Shown here in pieces: positions 36,692 through 44,613 of a DNA stretch of 64,000 nt. The position numbers and the translations under genes were made by a program. The DNA lies in assembly GCF_030817475.1 (NCBI RefSeq), contig NZ_JAUSZJ010000002.1, positions 2,452,501-2,516,500 of the forward strand, given 5' to 3'. The notes beneath the pieces were generated by a model, which did no database searches, had not been told where the DNA came from, and worked only from the letters and a program-made list of their open reading frames with translations. Source of the stretch: Streptomyces sp. V2I9. Its GTDB lineage: Bacteria; Actinomycetota; Actinomycetes; Streptomycetales; Streptomycetaceae. Every line of letters begins with the position of its first letter. The first letter of the stretch is position 1.

Positions 36692-37738
36692 CTACGTGCC
36701 GTAGGTGATGTTCCCGTGCTCGTCCATGAGGGGATGGATCCGGGACGGGCCGTACTCGTCGACATCGGACGGGCGCGGCTTCTCCGGCCCGTCGGGCCCG
36801 ATGCGCATCATGCGCTCGACCCGGACGACCTCGAACCGCTTGCCCCGCACGATGAGTTCGTTGGGCCTGCGGCGTGCCATGAACTTCTTCGCGGCCCGCT
36901 CGTTGACGGCCGCCTCCTTCTCGTCCACCTTCATCCACGCCGGCAGCTCCGGCATGTCCGGGAGGTCCGGCAGCTTGGGGAAGGGCCGGGTGAGGCGGTC
37001 GACGAGAGCACGCCGGGCGCCCTGCGGCGTCGAATGCTGCCCGGTCACCATCGACCAGGACATCTCCTTGCGCTGCACCACCCGGAACGTCGTCGGAAGG
37101 AGCACGACGCCCGGATGGGTGGTCAACGCCCGCTGGGAATCGGCCCGTACGTCGGCGGGGAAGCGGTCCGCGGTGTAGGCGAGCTGGAGCAGTCCGGCCC
37201 GGCCGAGCCCCTCGCTCAGCCCGACGGCTGCCGCGTGGTCGACCACGAAGCCCTCGGTGCGACAGGGGGCGGGGGCGTCCAGGTCCCAGCTGTCGTCGTC
37301 CGGGTCGGTGGCACGGGGCGGCTCCAAGCGCCCGTCGCCGATCCGGGCGAACTCGTCGGCGCGGACGACCCGGTAGCGCACACCGCACGCCGACACCTCG
37401 TCGACCTTCTCGGTCTCCAGCCGTGCCACCGCCGCCAGGAGCGACCGCCGCTCCGCCGGGTCCTCGGTCTCGTCCTTCGCCTTGAACCAGAGGTACGAAT
37501 TCAGCTCGTCCCGGACCATCTGCGGGAATCCGGTGTCGAGTTCGCCCATCAGCCGCCAGCGCGGCCGGTCCCCGCGCCGCTGCTCGGCCAGCCCGAACAG
37601 CGGCCCACGGACGACGATGTTCGGATACTTGCGGGCCGAGGCGAACGCATCCGCCTCGGTGACCTCGAAGACCGGGTCGTCGTGGTGGGTGACATTGATC
37701 GTGAGGTGATCCGGCGACTTCCCCAGGTGATCGTCCAT
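36692..37738 (-). CDS. DUF5954 family protein
   Basis: A 348-residue soluble protein starting MDDHLGKSPDHLTINVTHHD. I recognise the pattern of the Streptomyces DUF5954 family: a PNIVVRGPLFGLAEQRRGDRPRWRLMGELD core, repeated short segments of the form YRVVRADEFARIGDGRLEPP and FEVVRVERMMRIGPDGPEKPRPSD, and a C-terminus DEHGNITYGT. The two internal FxVVRxxRxxRIGxDGPExPRPSD-like stretches suggest an internal duplication. There is no signal peptide or membrane segment. The function is unknown. Frames upstream of ATG 37738 are open but lack resemblance. Confidence 0.8.
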   Translation of the reverse strand: MDDHLGKSPDHLTINVTHHDDPVFEVTEADAFASARKYPNIVVRGPLFGLAEQRRGDRPRWRLMGELDTGFPQMVRDELNSYLWFKAKDETEDPAERRSLLAAVARLETEKVDEVSACGVRYRVVRADEFARIGDGRLEPPRATDPDDDSWDLDAPAPCRTEGFVVDHAAAVGLSEGLGRAGLLQLAYTADRFPADVRADSQRALTTHPGVVLLPTTFRVVQRKEMSWSMVTGQHSTPQGARRALVDRLTRPFPKLPDLPDMPELPAWMKVDEKEAAVNERAAKKFMARRRPNELIVRGKRFEVVRVERMMRIGPDGPEKPRPSDVDEYGPSRIHPLMDEHGNITYGT

Positions 37739-38286
37739 GCACTCAGTGTGCCGAAGGGGGCTGCCGGTGTCAGGGTTTCCGCCACAAAGGCGGGCGCCTC
37801 CCAGGCCGGTGGCGTACCGGAGGGAGCCGCCCCGGGCGGCGGGGGTGGAGCCGAGCGGCGGTCGGGCGCGGCCTCGGAGTCGCGGACGTGCACGGCGCCG
37901 CGGGTGCCGGCGGCCCCGACGCACGGCGGGCCGGGCCACGGGGGCGGATTCCCGGAGATCCACCCGGCATCGCCGCTCACACCGGATCGTGCCGCGTCAC
38001 GACCCGGTGCGGTCCCACCGGATCGTGACCGACCGCGACCCGGTGGGCCACGACATCAACTACACAAAGAACCAAGAGAAATCACCCAACCCCACCCCAC
38101 CCGATCCCGGTGGTCAGCCGCGGGAGGGCTCGTCACTCGCGCGGGTGAGGTTTGCCGACCGGGCTGGATTTTGGCCCTGCTGGCAGGCATATGCTCGCGC
38201 TGATCCACCTTCAGACATCAGACAGCCCCCGCCGGGACGGCAATCCCGAACGAGGGCCTGGCCACCAAGGAAGAAACAGCTTCCCG
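37739..38286. other. 548-bp divergent region with a repeated ACCGGATCGTG element
   Basis: No gene. The element CACCGGATCGTG followed by CCGCG...GACCCGGTG occurs twice in a row, at about 37980-38010 and 38015-38045, with roughly 34-bp periodicity. The stretch from 38050 to 38110 is comparatively AT- and C-rich (ACTACACAAAGAACCAAGAG). Promoters of both flanking genes should lie here; GGAAGAAACAGC upstream of 38287 is a plausible ribosome site. Confidence 0.5.
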
Positions 38287-39363
38287 ATGGATACCCAGCA
38301 CGATAGCGCCCTGACCCGTGCCCCGGCCGGGATTCCCGGTCCTCACCCGCCCTCCGGCGTGATCCACGTGGTGATCCCGCACCCGAGCCGGTTCACGGTG
38401 GTCGGCAACCACCTCGCCCAGCACGCCGAGCTTTCCCTGCTGGCGATCGGGATCGCCGTCCACATCCAGTCGCTGCCCGCCGGTGCCGAGGTCGGCATCA
38501 AGGCGCTCGCGGCCCGCTTCCCCGAGGGTGAGAGGGCGATCGCCGCCGCCCTGCGCGAGCTGGAGGCCCACGGCTACCTGCGCCGGACCCGTATCAGGCT
38601 GGCGAACGGCCGGATGGTCACCCGCACGGTGTTCTGCAACCAGCCGGGGGCGGGGCAGCGGGGCGGGACGGTGTCGGTGCCGCAGAGGCAGGGTGCGGGG
38701 CCTGAGACGCGCACCCCCGCGCCCACCCGCGTACGGGAGTCCTCCGCCGCGCCCGCGCCCACCCGCGTACCGGAGCCCACCGCCACGCCCGCGCCCACCC
38801 GCGTACGGGAGCCCGCCCCCGCGCCCGCGCCCACCCGCGTATCGGAGCCCACCGCCGCGCCGGAGCTGACACCCGTACCGGAGCCCTTCCCCGTACCGGA
38901 AACGCCGTACCCCCCGGTCCGCTTACCGTCGCGGACCGCGCCCACGCAGCAGCGCCGGCCGCTGCCGCACCCCCGCGCGCTCATCCCGGAGCTGCGGCAG
39001 GCCGCCTCCGCGCTCCTCGCCGACCTGCGACGCCACGCGGAAACGCTGGTGCTCTCGGAACAGGACGTCGCGGAGCTGGTCCCCGGCGTTGCCGCCTGGC
39101 TCGAACGCGACGCGAGCACCGACGCGATCCGGCACGCCCTCACGGCCGACCTCCCCGAACCGCTGAAACACCCGGCGAGGCTCCTCAGGCACCGCCTCAC
39201 GACACTCCTGCCGCCTCCGCTCCCCGGCATCCACGACCTCGCGCCACCCCGCCGTGCGCCGGTCACGCCGTTCCAGACCTGCGACGGCTGCGAACGAGCC
39301 TTCCGCTCCCACGATCCGGGCCGCTGCCGCGACTGCCGGGCCCTCCACCGGGAGGCGGCGTAG
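38287..39363 (+). CDS. Winged-helix protein with 12-residue repeats and a C-terminal zinc ribbon
   Basis: A 358-residue protein. Residues about 30-115 form a winged helix-turn-helix like those of replication-initiator or helix-turn-helix domain proteins common in Streptomyces (AQHAELSLLAIGIAVHIQS, VGIKALAARFPEGERAIAAALREL, GYLRRTRIRLANGRMVTRTVF). Residues 144-203 are five copies of a 12-residue Pro/Ala/Thr/Arg repeat. After a helical domain, the protein ends with CDGCERAFRSHDPGRCRDC, a C-x2-C...C-x2-C zinc site. It is probably a DNA-binding regulator; its targets are unknown. The ATG at 38287 is preferred to an in-frame GTG or ATG further upstream. Confidence 0.8.
   Translation: MDTQHDSALTRAPAGIPGPHPPSGVIHVVIPHPSRFTVVGNHLAQHAELSLLAIGIAVHIQSLPAGAEVGIKALAARFPEGERAIAAALRELEAHGYLRRTRIRLANGRMVTRTVFCNQPGAGQRGGTVSVPQRQGAGPETRTPAPTRVRESSAAPAPTRVPEPTATPAPTRVREPAPAPAPTRVSEPTAAPELTPVPEPFPVPETPYPPVRLPSRTAPTQQRRPLPHPRALIPELRQAASALLADLRRHAETLVLSEQDVAELVPGVAAWLERDASTDAIRHALTADLPEPLKHPARLLRHRLTTLLPPPLPGIHDLAPPRRAPVTPFQTCDGCERAFRSHDPGRCRDCRALHREAA
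38716..38895 (+). repeat. Five 36-bp coding repeats (12 residues each)
   Basis: Units code for PAPTRVRESSAA, PAPTRVPEPTAT, PAPTRVREPAPA, PAPTRVSEPTAA and a diverged fifth copy starting PELTPVPEP. The number of such copies can be expected to vary between strains. Confidence 0.9.
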
Positions 39364-39377
39364 CGGGCAGGGCACGG

Positions 39378-39974
39378 TCAGCGGGCGCAGTCGTACCGCT
39401 CGGCGAGCCTGGTGGCCACTTCTCGCATAACGGTCGCGTTGTTGCGCAGCGCGGTGTCCGCCTCGACCGGCCTCTCCTCTCCCCGCTCGGCCAAGCGCTC
39501 CTCGTCCTGCGAGGGCACCTTGAGCGACGCCGTGATGTACGGGGCCGTCGAGCCCATGCGGGCGGCGCAGCCGGCGGGCAAGGTGACCTTCGCCTGATCG
39601 GGGAGCGCCCAGCCGGTGAAGCCGGGGCCGAGAGGGACGGAGTCCTTCTTGCCACCGGGGACGGCACGGGTGTCCGCGACGATCAGCTGGTAGACGCCAC
39701 GGGGAGCGTCGTCATCGGCGTGCGCGCGCAGCACGGAGCACGTCCTGAACACCGCGTAGTCCGTGGTCGCCCCCTTGCTGTCCGCCTCCTCCGTGCTGAC
39801 CTCTCCCCCCTTGCCGTCGTCGATCAGCTCCGCCGTCTCCCGGCTGAGCGCACCGTGGCAGAGGGACTGCGGCAGCGGCGGCTTCCCTGCGTCGTCGGGC
39901 CAGACACTCGCCGTCACCACGGCCACCGTGGCGGCTCCGAGCACCACGGTCAGCGGCAGCCACTTCTTGTCCAT
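39378..39974 (-). CDS. Small membrane-anchored hypothetical protein
   Basis: A 198-residue protein, ATG at 39974 with GGAAGAG 4 nt upstream. A single N-terminal helix (WLPLTVVLGAATVAVVTASVW, residues 5-25) anchors an extracytoplasmic domain with five cysteines (for example PQSLCHGAL, FRTCSVLRA, LPAGCAAR, RYDCAR at the end), probably disulphide-bonded. I do not recognise a family with known function. Its final motif RLAERYDCAR is echoed at the end of the neighbouring disrupted gene (NLTEQYDCAA), pointing to a lost paralogue just upstream. Confidence 0.75.
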   Translation of the reverse strand: MDKKWLPLTVVLGAATVAVVTASVWPDDAGKPPLPQSLCHGALSRETAELIDDGKGGEVSTEEADSKGATTDYAVFRTCSVLRAHADDDAPRGVYQLIVADTRAVPGGKKDSVPLGPGFTGWALPDQAKVTLPAGCAARMGSTAPYITASLKVPSQDEERLAERGEERPVEADTALRNNATVMREVATRLAERYDCAR

Positions 39975-39992
39975 CGGCTCTTCCGTTCCCGG

Positions 39993-40034
39993 TCAGGCGG
40001 CGCAGTCGTACTGCTCGGTCAGGTTCTCCACGGC
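39993..40034 (-). pseudogene. Remnant 3' end of a second YDCA-type small protein gene
   Basis: Immediately after the DUF6571-like frame stops at 40034, another frame codes for AVENLTEQYDCAA and a stop at 39993. This matches the C-terminus of the adjacent 198-residue protein (TRLAERYDCAR). Only this short tail is left, so a deletion seems to have fused it to the end of the upstream gene. Confidence 0.55.
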
Positions 40035-41491
40035 TAGGGCTGCCCCATCTTCTTCTGGGCGTCCTCGATGCCCTGCTGGTACCAGTTCTCGGCCACCGCC
40101 TGGAGGTGATCCTCGTACTCGCCCGGACTGGCGTCCAGTTCCTGCTCGGAGAGCCCCTTCTCCAAGGCCATCCCGCGCATCATGGCGTCCATCTGGCTCT
40201 CGCCGTTCTCGAAGTGGTCGACCATGTTCTTGCGCGTCTCGGCATCGACCCTGGAGTTGAGGTCGTTCATGTAGGCGGCGGTACCGACGTCGACCGAGCG
40301 CTGGAGCACGTCGCCCACGACGGGGATGGCCGTCAAGGGCGCACCGTAGACGTGGTAGTTCATCATCTTGTTCCAGCCGTTGGTGTCCTTCTCGGCCTGA
40401 CCGAGGTCGTAGATGACGTCGCCGCGCACCCCGTCGAGATGGCCGAGCACCGAGGCGGACTGTTTGACCCAGGCGTGCAGTTCCTGGTCCTCGCTGCGGA
40501 ACGACTCCGCCGGGTAGCCGTTCATCCCCTCGGCGATCACCACGGTCTGCGAGTGGTGGATGACACCGAACGCCTTGGGGTCCTCGGCGACGCCGCGCAC
40601 GATGCGGAGCAGGTCGCCGCGGTCGGCCTCCAGGTTGTTGAAGTCGGTGGGCCCGTCCATCTTCTTGCCGAGGATCTGGTGGACGTCCGAGGCGTAGTCC
40701 CCCAGCATGTTGCCCACACTCGTCCGCATCGACAGCGGCACGGAGCTCTGGCTTCTTCGACGCGTCCTCGCCGCTGTACTCCTTCAGGACGCGTTCGAGG
40801 ATCGCGGTCTGCGCTGCGTCGTGGTGGGTGCGCGGGGGGTTCAGCGGGCTGCCCGGTTCACGCCCGGTCGCCGCGGCTTCCAGGGCGGCTCCGAACTCGG
40901 TGCGCGCCGAGGTCTGCTTCAGGTCGTCGGGCATCTCGTCCTCGACGGCGCCACCCGGCCAGTCGCGGTCCTCCATGAAGTACGCGAGGTTGTCGGTGGT
41001 GTTCGGGTCGAAGTAGTGGGTGGAGGCCGAGGGGTTGCGGCTCATGGCATTCAGCAGGCCCTTCATCGGGTCCTCCTGCGTGCCCTGCCAGTTCTTCATG
41101 ACGCCGTCGTAGGCGTCGTCGTTCCCCGTCTCCCACCTACGGATGGTGTCGCCGACCTCGGTCAGGAACGCCTCGCTGTAGACCGGGTCGCCCTTGTCCT
41201 TGTCGTAGGGCGATGCCTTCTCGTCCGTCGGGTCGTACGACGTGTCGCCGGCGTCCGCGGCCATCAGGTCCGTGAGGTCCTTCAGGGTCGCGGCGCCTCC
41301 CCCGATGGCGCCGGGGTGACGCATGGGGAGGTCGTTGCCGTCGCGCGCCGTGGTGATGAGCTCGCTGGTCCAGGCCGAGTTCACGCCGCCGGGCGAACCG
41401 ATCGGGGAGTCGGGCCCGGTCGCGGTGGCGAGTGAGCCGGACAGCGCCTTGTAGAGGCGGGCGTCGGTGCCATCGTCTCGCGCGCGTCACG
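40034..41491 (-). pseudogene. DUF6571-like protein gene, 5'-truncated and frameshifted
   Basis: Two frames together code for one protein. The first, open from a TGA at about 41493, reads DARLYKALSGSLATATG, LITTARDGNDLPMRHPGA, GLLNAMSRNPSASTHYFDPN, and YFMEDRDWPGG as far as KEYSGEDASKKPEL. At about 40742 a single extra base moves the reading to VPLSMRTSVGNMLGDYASDVHQIL, which continues to KKMGQP and a stop at 40034. The sequence resembles the DUF6571 proteins of Streptomyces, which are often linked to type VII secretion-type toxins and usually have a long N-terminal part that is absent here. There is no start codon with a ribosome site. Confidence 0.7.
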
Positions 41492-41808
41492 ATACCTGTG
41501 TGATCAAACGATCATCCATCGCTTGATCACCGGTTTCCCGCTCCGCCGTTCCGACCGTCGGCAAGCGGTCTCGGGGGTCATCGGTACGGCCCGGTCGGCG
41601 AGTTCGGGGGGCATCGGTACGGCCCGGTCGGCGGGCTCCGGGCCGACCGGCGCGGAGAAGGTCCGCGACAGCCCGGCTGCGCGGAGAAGGACCGCGACCG
41701 TGCCCGGCGGGGCGAAGGGGGCCGGCGGCTCCGGCGCGAAGCCGCCTCTCCCATCTCGTCGGAAGCCCGCGCTGCCGCCCCTTCCCTCCCCCGGTCGGCC
41801 ACGCGTTC
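41492..41808. other. 317-bp gap with an inverted repeat and a 22-bp duplication
   Basis: No gene. The left end holds the inverted repeat at 41501-41529 described separately. CATCGGTACGGCCCGGTCGG occurs at 41579-41598 and 41612-41631 (22 identical bases in all, 33-bp period). The rest is GC-rich without visible signals. Confidence 0.6.
41501..41529. repeat. 12-bp inverted repeat at the broken end of the DUF6571-like gene
   Basis: TGATCAAACGAT (41501-41512) and ATCGCTTGATCA (41518-41529) are inverted copies with one mismatch and a 5-bp spacer; the flanking G500/C530 pair extends it to 13 bp. The element is far richer in A+T than its surroundings and starts 8 bp beyond the last open codon of the disrupted gene. 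Confidence 0.75.
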
Positions 41809-42468
41809 TCAGTCGAGGAGTGTCATCAGGATCAGGTGGTAGAAGACGAGGTAGGCCAGGAGCGAGAAGGGAATGGCGGTCAGGAGGGCCAGCAGGCGTT
41901 CTCTGTGGGTACGGCCCATGAGCAGGGGCACCAGAACCAGAATCGCGAGGCAGGCCCATGCCGGGGGCGCGTAGTGCAGAACCCACCCGTAGTGGATGGC
42001 TTCCGTGCCGAAGACGCCCGCCAGGGCGGCAAGGCCGATGACGCGGTGGCGGGGACTGCTGCCGCGCCACCAGAAGCCCGCCACCCCGAAGAGGGGGCCG
42101 GCGACGAAGGCCATGCCGAGCCAGACGAGGGGGGCGAACAGCGAGCCCATGCCGTCGCGCGCGACCTCCGCGTAGAGGTAGTAGCCGACGACGAGACCGG
42201 ACTCGGCGAACAGGCCCGCGACGGCGGCCGCGGGCAGGCCGACCTTCCGGGCCAGCAGCGCGCCCGCGACGAAGGCGGCGACGGACCAGACCCCACCGGA
42301 GTTGGCGATCTGATTCCACTCACCCGGAAGCCAGCCCTGGAGCAGATTGGTCAGGGCGCCGAGAAGAAGTCCTCCGGCGAACGCCGACGCCGTTGCGTGG
42401 GCCCAGGATCTTCCGCTCGTATCGGGTACCGCGGCGATGACCGGGGACGCGCTCATGGTGGTGCTCAC
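41809..42468 (-). CDS. DUF6518-like integral membrane protein
   Basis: A 219-residue polytopic protein with about six hydrophobic segments (for example AFAGGLLLGALTNLLQGWL, GVWSVAAFVAGALLARKVG, LFAPLVWLGMAFVAGPLFG and IPFSLLAYLVFYHLILMTL). The GTG at 42468 (STTMSASPVIAAVP) is preferred to ATG 42456 because AGAGAA lies just upstream. The family is common in Streptomyces and has no known function. The neighbouring gene on the same strand is 150 bp upstream. It is not a transporter of any family I can name. Confidence 0.7.
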   Translation of the reverse strand: MSTTMSASPVIAAVPDTSGRSWAHATASAFAGGLLLGALTNLLQGWLPGEWNQIANSGGVWSVAAFVAGALLARKVGLPAAAVAGLFAESGLVVGYYLYAEVARDGMGSLFAPLVWLGMAFVAGPLFGVAGFWWRGSSPRHRVIGLAALAGVFGTEAIHYGWVLHYAPPAWACLAILVLVPLLMGRTHRERLLALLTAIPFSLLAYLVFYHLILMTLLD

Positions 42469-42618
42469 TTCTCTGTCGAGGGCTGCACGGCTCACATCTC
42501 GTGGTGCAGTGGTAAGGATGCGTGGCACCGGCGGTGCGTTCCCGTGGCCTTCTCCCTCCCGTCCCGGTGGAGGTGCGGTGGTGAGCGGCGCGTCACGTGA
42601 CGTCCTCCTCCCACGCGG

Positions 42619-43089
42619 TCAGCCGGCGGTGCCCTTCGGTTCGAGTTCGGCGAAGTCCTCGTGCAGGGCGTCGAGATGGCGGCCGGTCGGCACGCCCTCC
42701 GCGTCCAGCTCCGCGAGCCGCCAGCCGGGAAGCCGCGCCTCGACATCGGCGGGGAGCGAGCCGTCCGCCGGGTCGGCCAGGGCGTGCAGCACCGCGAACG
42801 CCGTCTCCCTGGCCACCTCGCGGGCCAGCGCGCCGAGGTCCTCGGGGGTGAGCCCGGCCGCGAGGGCCCGGTCGACGGCGTCGGCCGCCGCCCCGTCGGC
42901 CCGGTAGGCGTCCACCCACCGCGGGGCGGCCGTGCTCCAGGCGTCGACGTCCTGCCACACCGTCCGCAGCAGCCGGTAGCGGGCGAGCTGGGGCAGTCCC
43001 TCCTCGATTTCGGACTCGGCCCAGTCCGGGGCGTCGGCATCCGCACCCAGGGCGTGGAAGAGGGCGGTCAGCCTGTCGCGTTCGGTCAT
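42619..43089 (-). CDS. Hypothetical soluble protein
   Basis: A 156-residue acidic, helix-rich protein starting MTERDRLTALFHALGADADA. No cysteines, membrane segment or catalytic motif is visible. The segment GLTPEDLGALAREVARETAFAVLHALADP suggests an all-helical domain. Codon use is normal. It is divergent from the dihydrofolate reductase-like gene 160 bp away. I do not recognise the family. Confidence 0.7.
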   Translation of the reverse strand: MTERDRLTALFHALGADADAPDWAESEIEEGLPQLARYRLLRTVWQDVDAWSTAAPRWVDAYRADGAAADAVDRALAAGLTPEDLGALAREVARETAFAVLHALADPADGSLPADVEARLPGWRLAELDAEGVPTGRHLDALHEDFAELEPKGTAG

Positions 43090-43248
43090 GGGGAGGGAGA
43101 TTACCGACCGTGGGCGGAGCGCGGTCCCCGGCGGCGTGGGCCGGGGACCGATGAATTCTCGGTGGACGCGCGGTCAGTACATCCGTAAGAGTGAGAGACG
43201 CCGCCCAGCACCGGCCGCAGCCCGCCACCAACCATCCGGGAGACCTCC

Positions 43249-43821
43249 ATGCGCACCCTGATCAGCACCGCCTTCGTCTCGCTCGACGGCGTCATGGAGG
43301 CCCCCGGCGGTGAACCCGGCTACCGGAACTCGGGGTGGACGTTCCAGGACATCGAGTTCCTGCCGGAGGCGTACGAGCTCAAGGGCCGGGAGCAGGAGGA
43401 GGCCACGGCCCTGCTGCTGGGCCGGGCCAGTTACGAGGCGTTCAGCCCGGTGTGGCCGGGCATGGAGGAGTTCACGGGGTACAAGGCGGTGCCGAAGTAC
43501 GTCGTCTCCACCACGCTGACCGACGACGCGCTCGTCCCCGGCTGGGGCGAGACCACGATCCTGCGGTCGCTCGACGAGGTCGCCGCGCTGAAGGAGACCG
43601 AGGGCGGCCCGATCATCGTCCACGGCAGCACCGAGCTGAACCGGAGCCTCGCGGACGCCGACCTCATCGACCGCTACCACCTTCTCGTCTTCCCGGTCCT
43701 GCTCGGCGCGGGCAAGCGCCTGTTCAGCGCCACGGACAAGGACCGGCAGAAGCTGAAGCTGGTCGAGCACGAGGCGTACGCGAACGGCATCCAGAAGAAC
43801 GTGTTCGAGGTGGTCCGCTGA
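43249..43821 (+). CDS. Dihydrofolate reductase family protein (RibD C-terminal domain)
   Basis: A 190-residue stand-alone RibD-C/DHFR-fold protein, likely an NAD(P)H-dependent reductase. Signatures: LISTAFVSLDGVMEAPGGEPGY at the N-terminus, LLLGRASYEAFSPVWPGM for cofactor binding, KYVVSTTLTDDA, and IIVHGSTELNRSLADADLIDRYHLLVFPVLLGAGKRLF. Such short proteins are not true DHFR or riboflavin enzymes; their substrates are mostly unknown. The ATG at 43249 has GGGAGA 7 nt upstream. It lies 94 bp before the cap-domain protein and may share its transcript. Confidence 0.88.
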   Translation: MRTLISTAFVSLDGVMEAPGGEPGYRNSGWTFQDIEFLPEAYELKGREQEEATALLLGRASYEAFSPVWPGMEEFTGYKAVPKYVVSTTLTDDALVPGWGETTILRSLDEVAALKETEGGPIIVHGSTELNRSLADADLIDRYHLLVFPVLLGAGKRLFSATDKDRQKLKLVEHEAYANGIQKNVFEVVR

Positions 43822-43915
43822 CGCTCCGGAACCTCGGGCCCGGAGCGGCCGTTCCCCGTAGGGTCGGGCACACCCGTCGTGAGGACGGACCGGACCGAGG
43901 CATCAGGGAGCCCGT

Positions 43916-44494
43916 ATGGCATCCATCCACCGCACCACCATGACGCCCTCCAAGCTGGAGCTGCTCACCGGCTGGCTGCCGAAGCAGAGCTGGTACGCGG
44001 GTTCCGGGGAGGCGCCGGACCTGGTCAAGGCCGGCGGATTCCGTCTGGACGATCCGGAAGGGGAGGTCGGGATCGAGTTCATGGTCGTGGCGGACACGTC
44101 CGGGCAGGAACCGGTGGCGTACCTGCTGCCGCTGGGCTACCGCGCCGAAGCGCTGGAGGGCATCCCCGACGAGGCGCTGATCGGTACCTCCGAGCACGGT
44201 GTGCTCGGTACCCGATGGATCTACGACGGCGCCCACGACCCGGTGGTGCGGGCGCAGTTGCGTGCCCTTCTGCGGGGCGAGGCGGAGCCGCAGCAGCAGA
44301 ATGTCAGCGACACCCCCGACCCGACCGTCGTCGTGCACGGAACCGGCCCCGACCAGGGGACCGACGTCCGGATCAACCGCGTCCTGCGGGCGTCGGAGGC
44401 CGGGCAGGGGTCGCCGGCCCGCCTCGTCGCCGGCTGGACCTGGCCGGACGGAACGGCCGTACGGGGCGAGCTGGCGACTGTCACGCCGCGGTAG
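43916..44494 (+). CDS. Maltokinase N-terminal cap-like domain protein
   Basis: A 192-residue protein starting MASIHRTTMTPSKLELLTGWLPKQSWY. The LTGWLPKQSWYAG opening and GIEFMVVADTSGQEPVAYLLPLGYRAE match the N-terminal cap of maltokinase, without the kinase domain. Such cap-only proteins are frequent in Streptomyces and are often mis-named as branching enzymes. An aminoglycoside-kinase-type fold is absent, so phosphorylation activity is not expected. AGGGAG precedes the ATG. A strong bidirectional terminator follows the gene. Confidence 0.8.
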   Translation: MASIHRTTMTPSKLELLTGWLPKQSWYAGSGEAPDLVKAGGFRLDDPEGEVGIEFMVVADTSGQEPVAYLLPLGYRAEALEGIPDEALIGTSEHGVLGTRWIYDGAHDPVVRAQLRALLRGEAEPQQQNVSDTPDPTVVVHGTGPDQGTDVRINRVLRASEAGQGSPARLVAGWTWPDGTAVRGELATVTPR

Positions 44495-44549
44495 CACCCG
44501 TCACGCCGCGGCGAGCGGTGCCCCGGAGCTCCCGACGGAGACCGACGAC

Positions 44550-44584
44550 GTGGCAGCCCCCGGCGGATCGCCGGGGGCTGCCAC
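44550..44584. terminator. Bidirectional hairpin terminator
   Basis: A perfect 16-bp stem (44550-44565 with 44569-44584; core GGCAGCCCCCGGCG) and a 3-nt loop, between the cap-domain gene and the convergent acyl-CoA dehydrogenase gene. Confidence 0.9.
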
Positions 44585-44613
44585 GTTCGCACAGGTCAGA
44601 AGCGGAAAGCCGG

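Noticed and set aside
38716..38895. CRISPR-like regular repeats
   Set aside because: The units are contiguous, in frame and coding; there are no unique spacers.
41579..41633. Minus-strand coding of a PPELADRAVPM repeat
   Set aside because: Only a 33-bp duplication; no start, ribosome site or family resemblance on either side.
42480..42530. A tRNA-like GTGGTGCAGTGGTAAGG stretch
   Set aside because: It resembles a D-arm by chance; no acceptor, anticodon or T-arm can be drawn.
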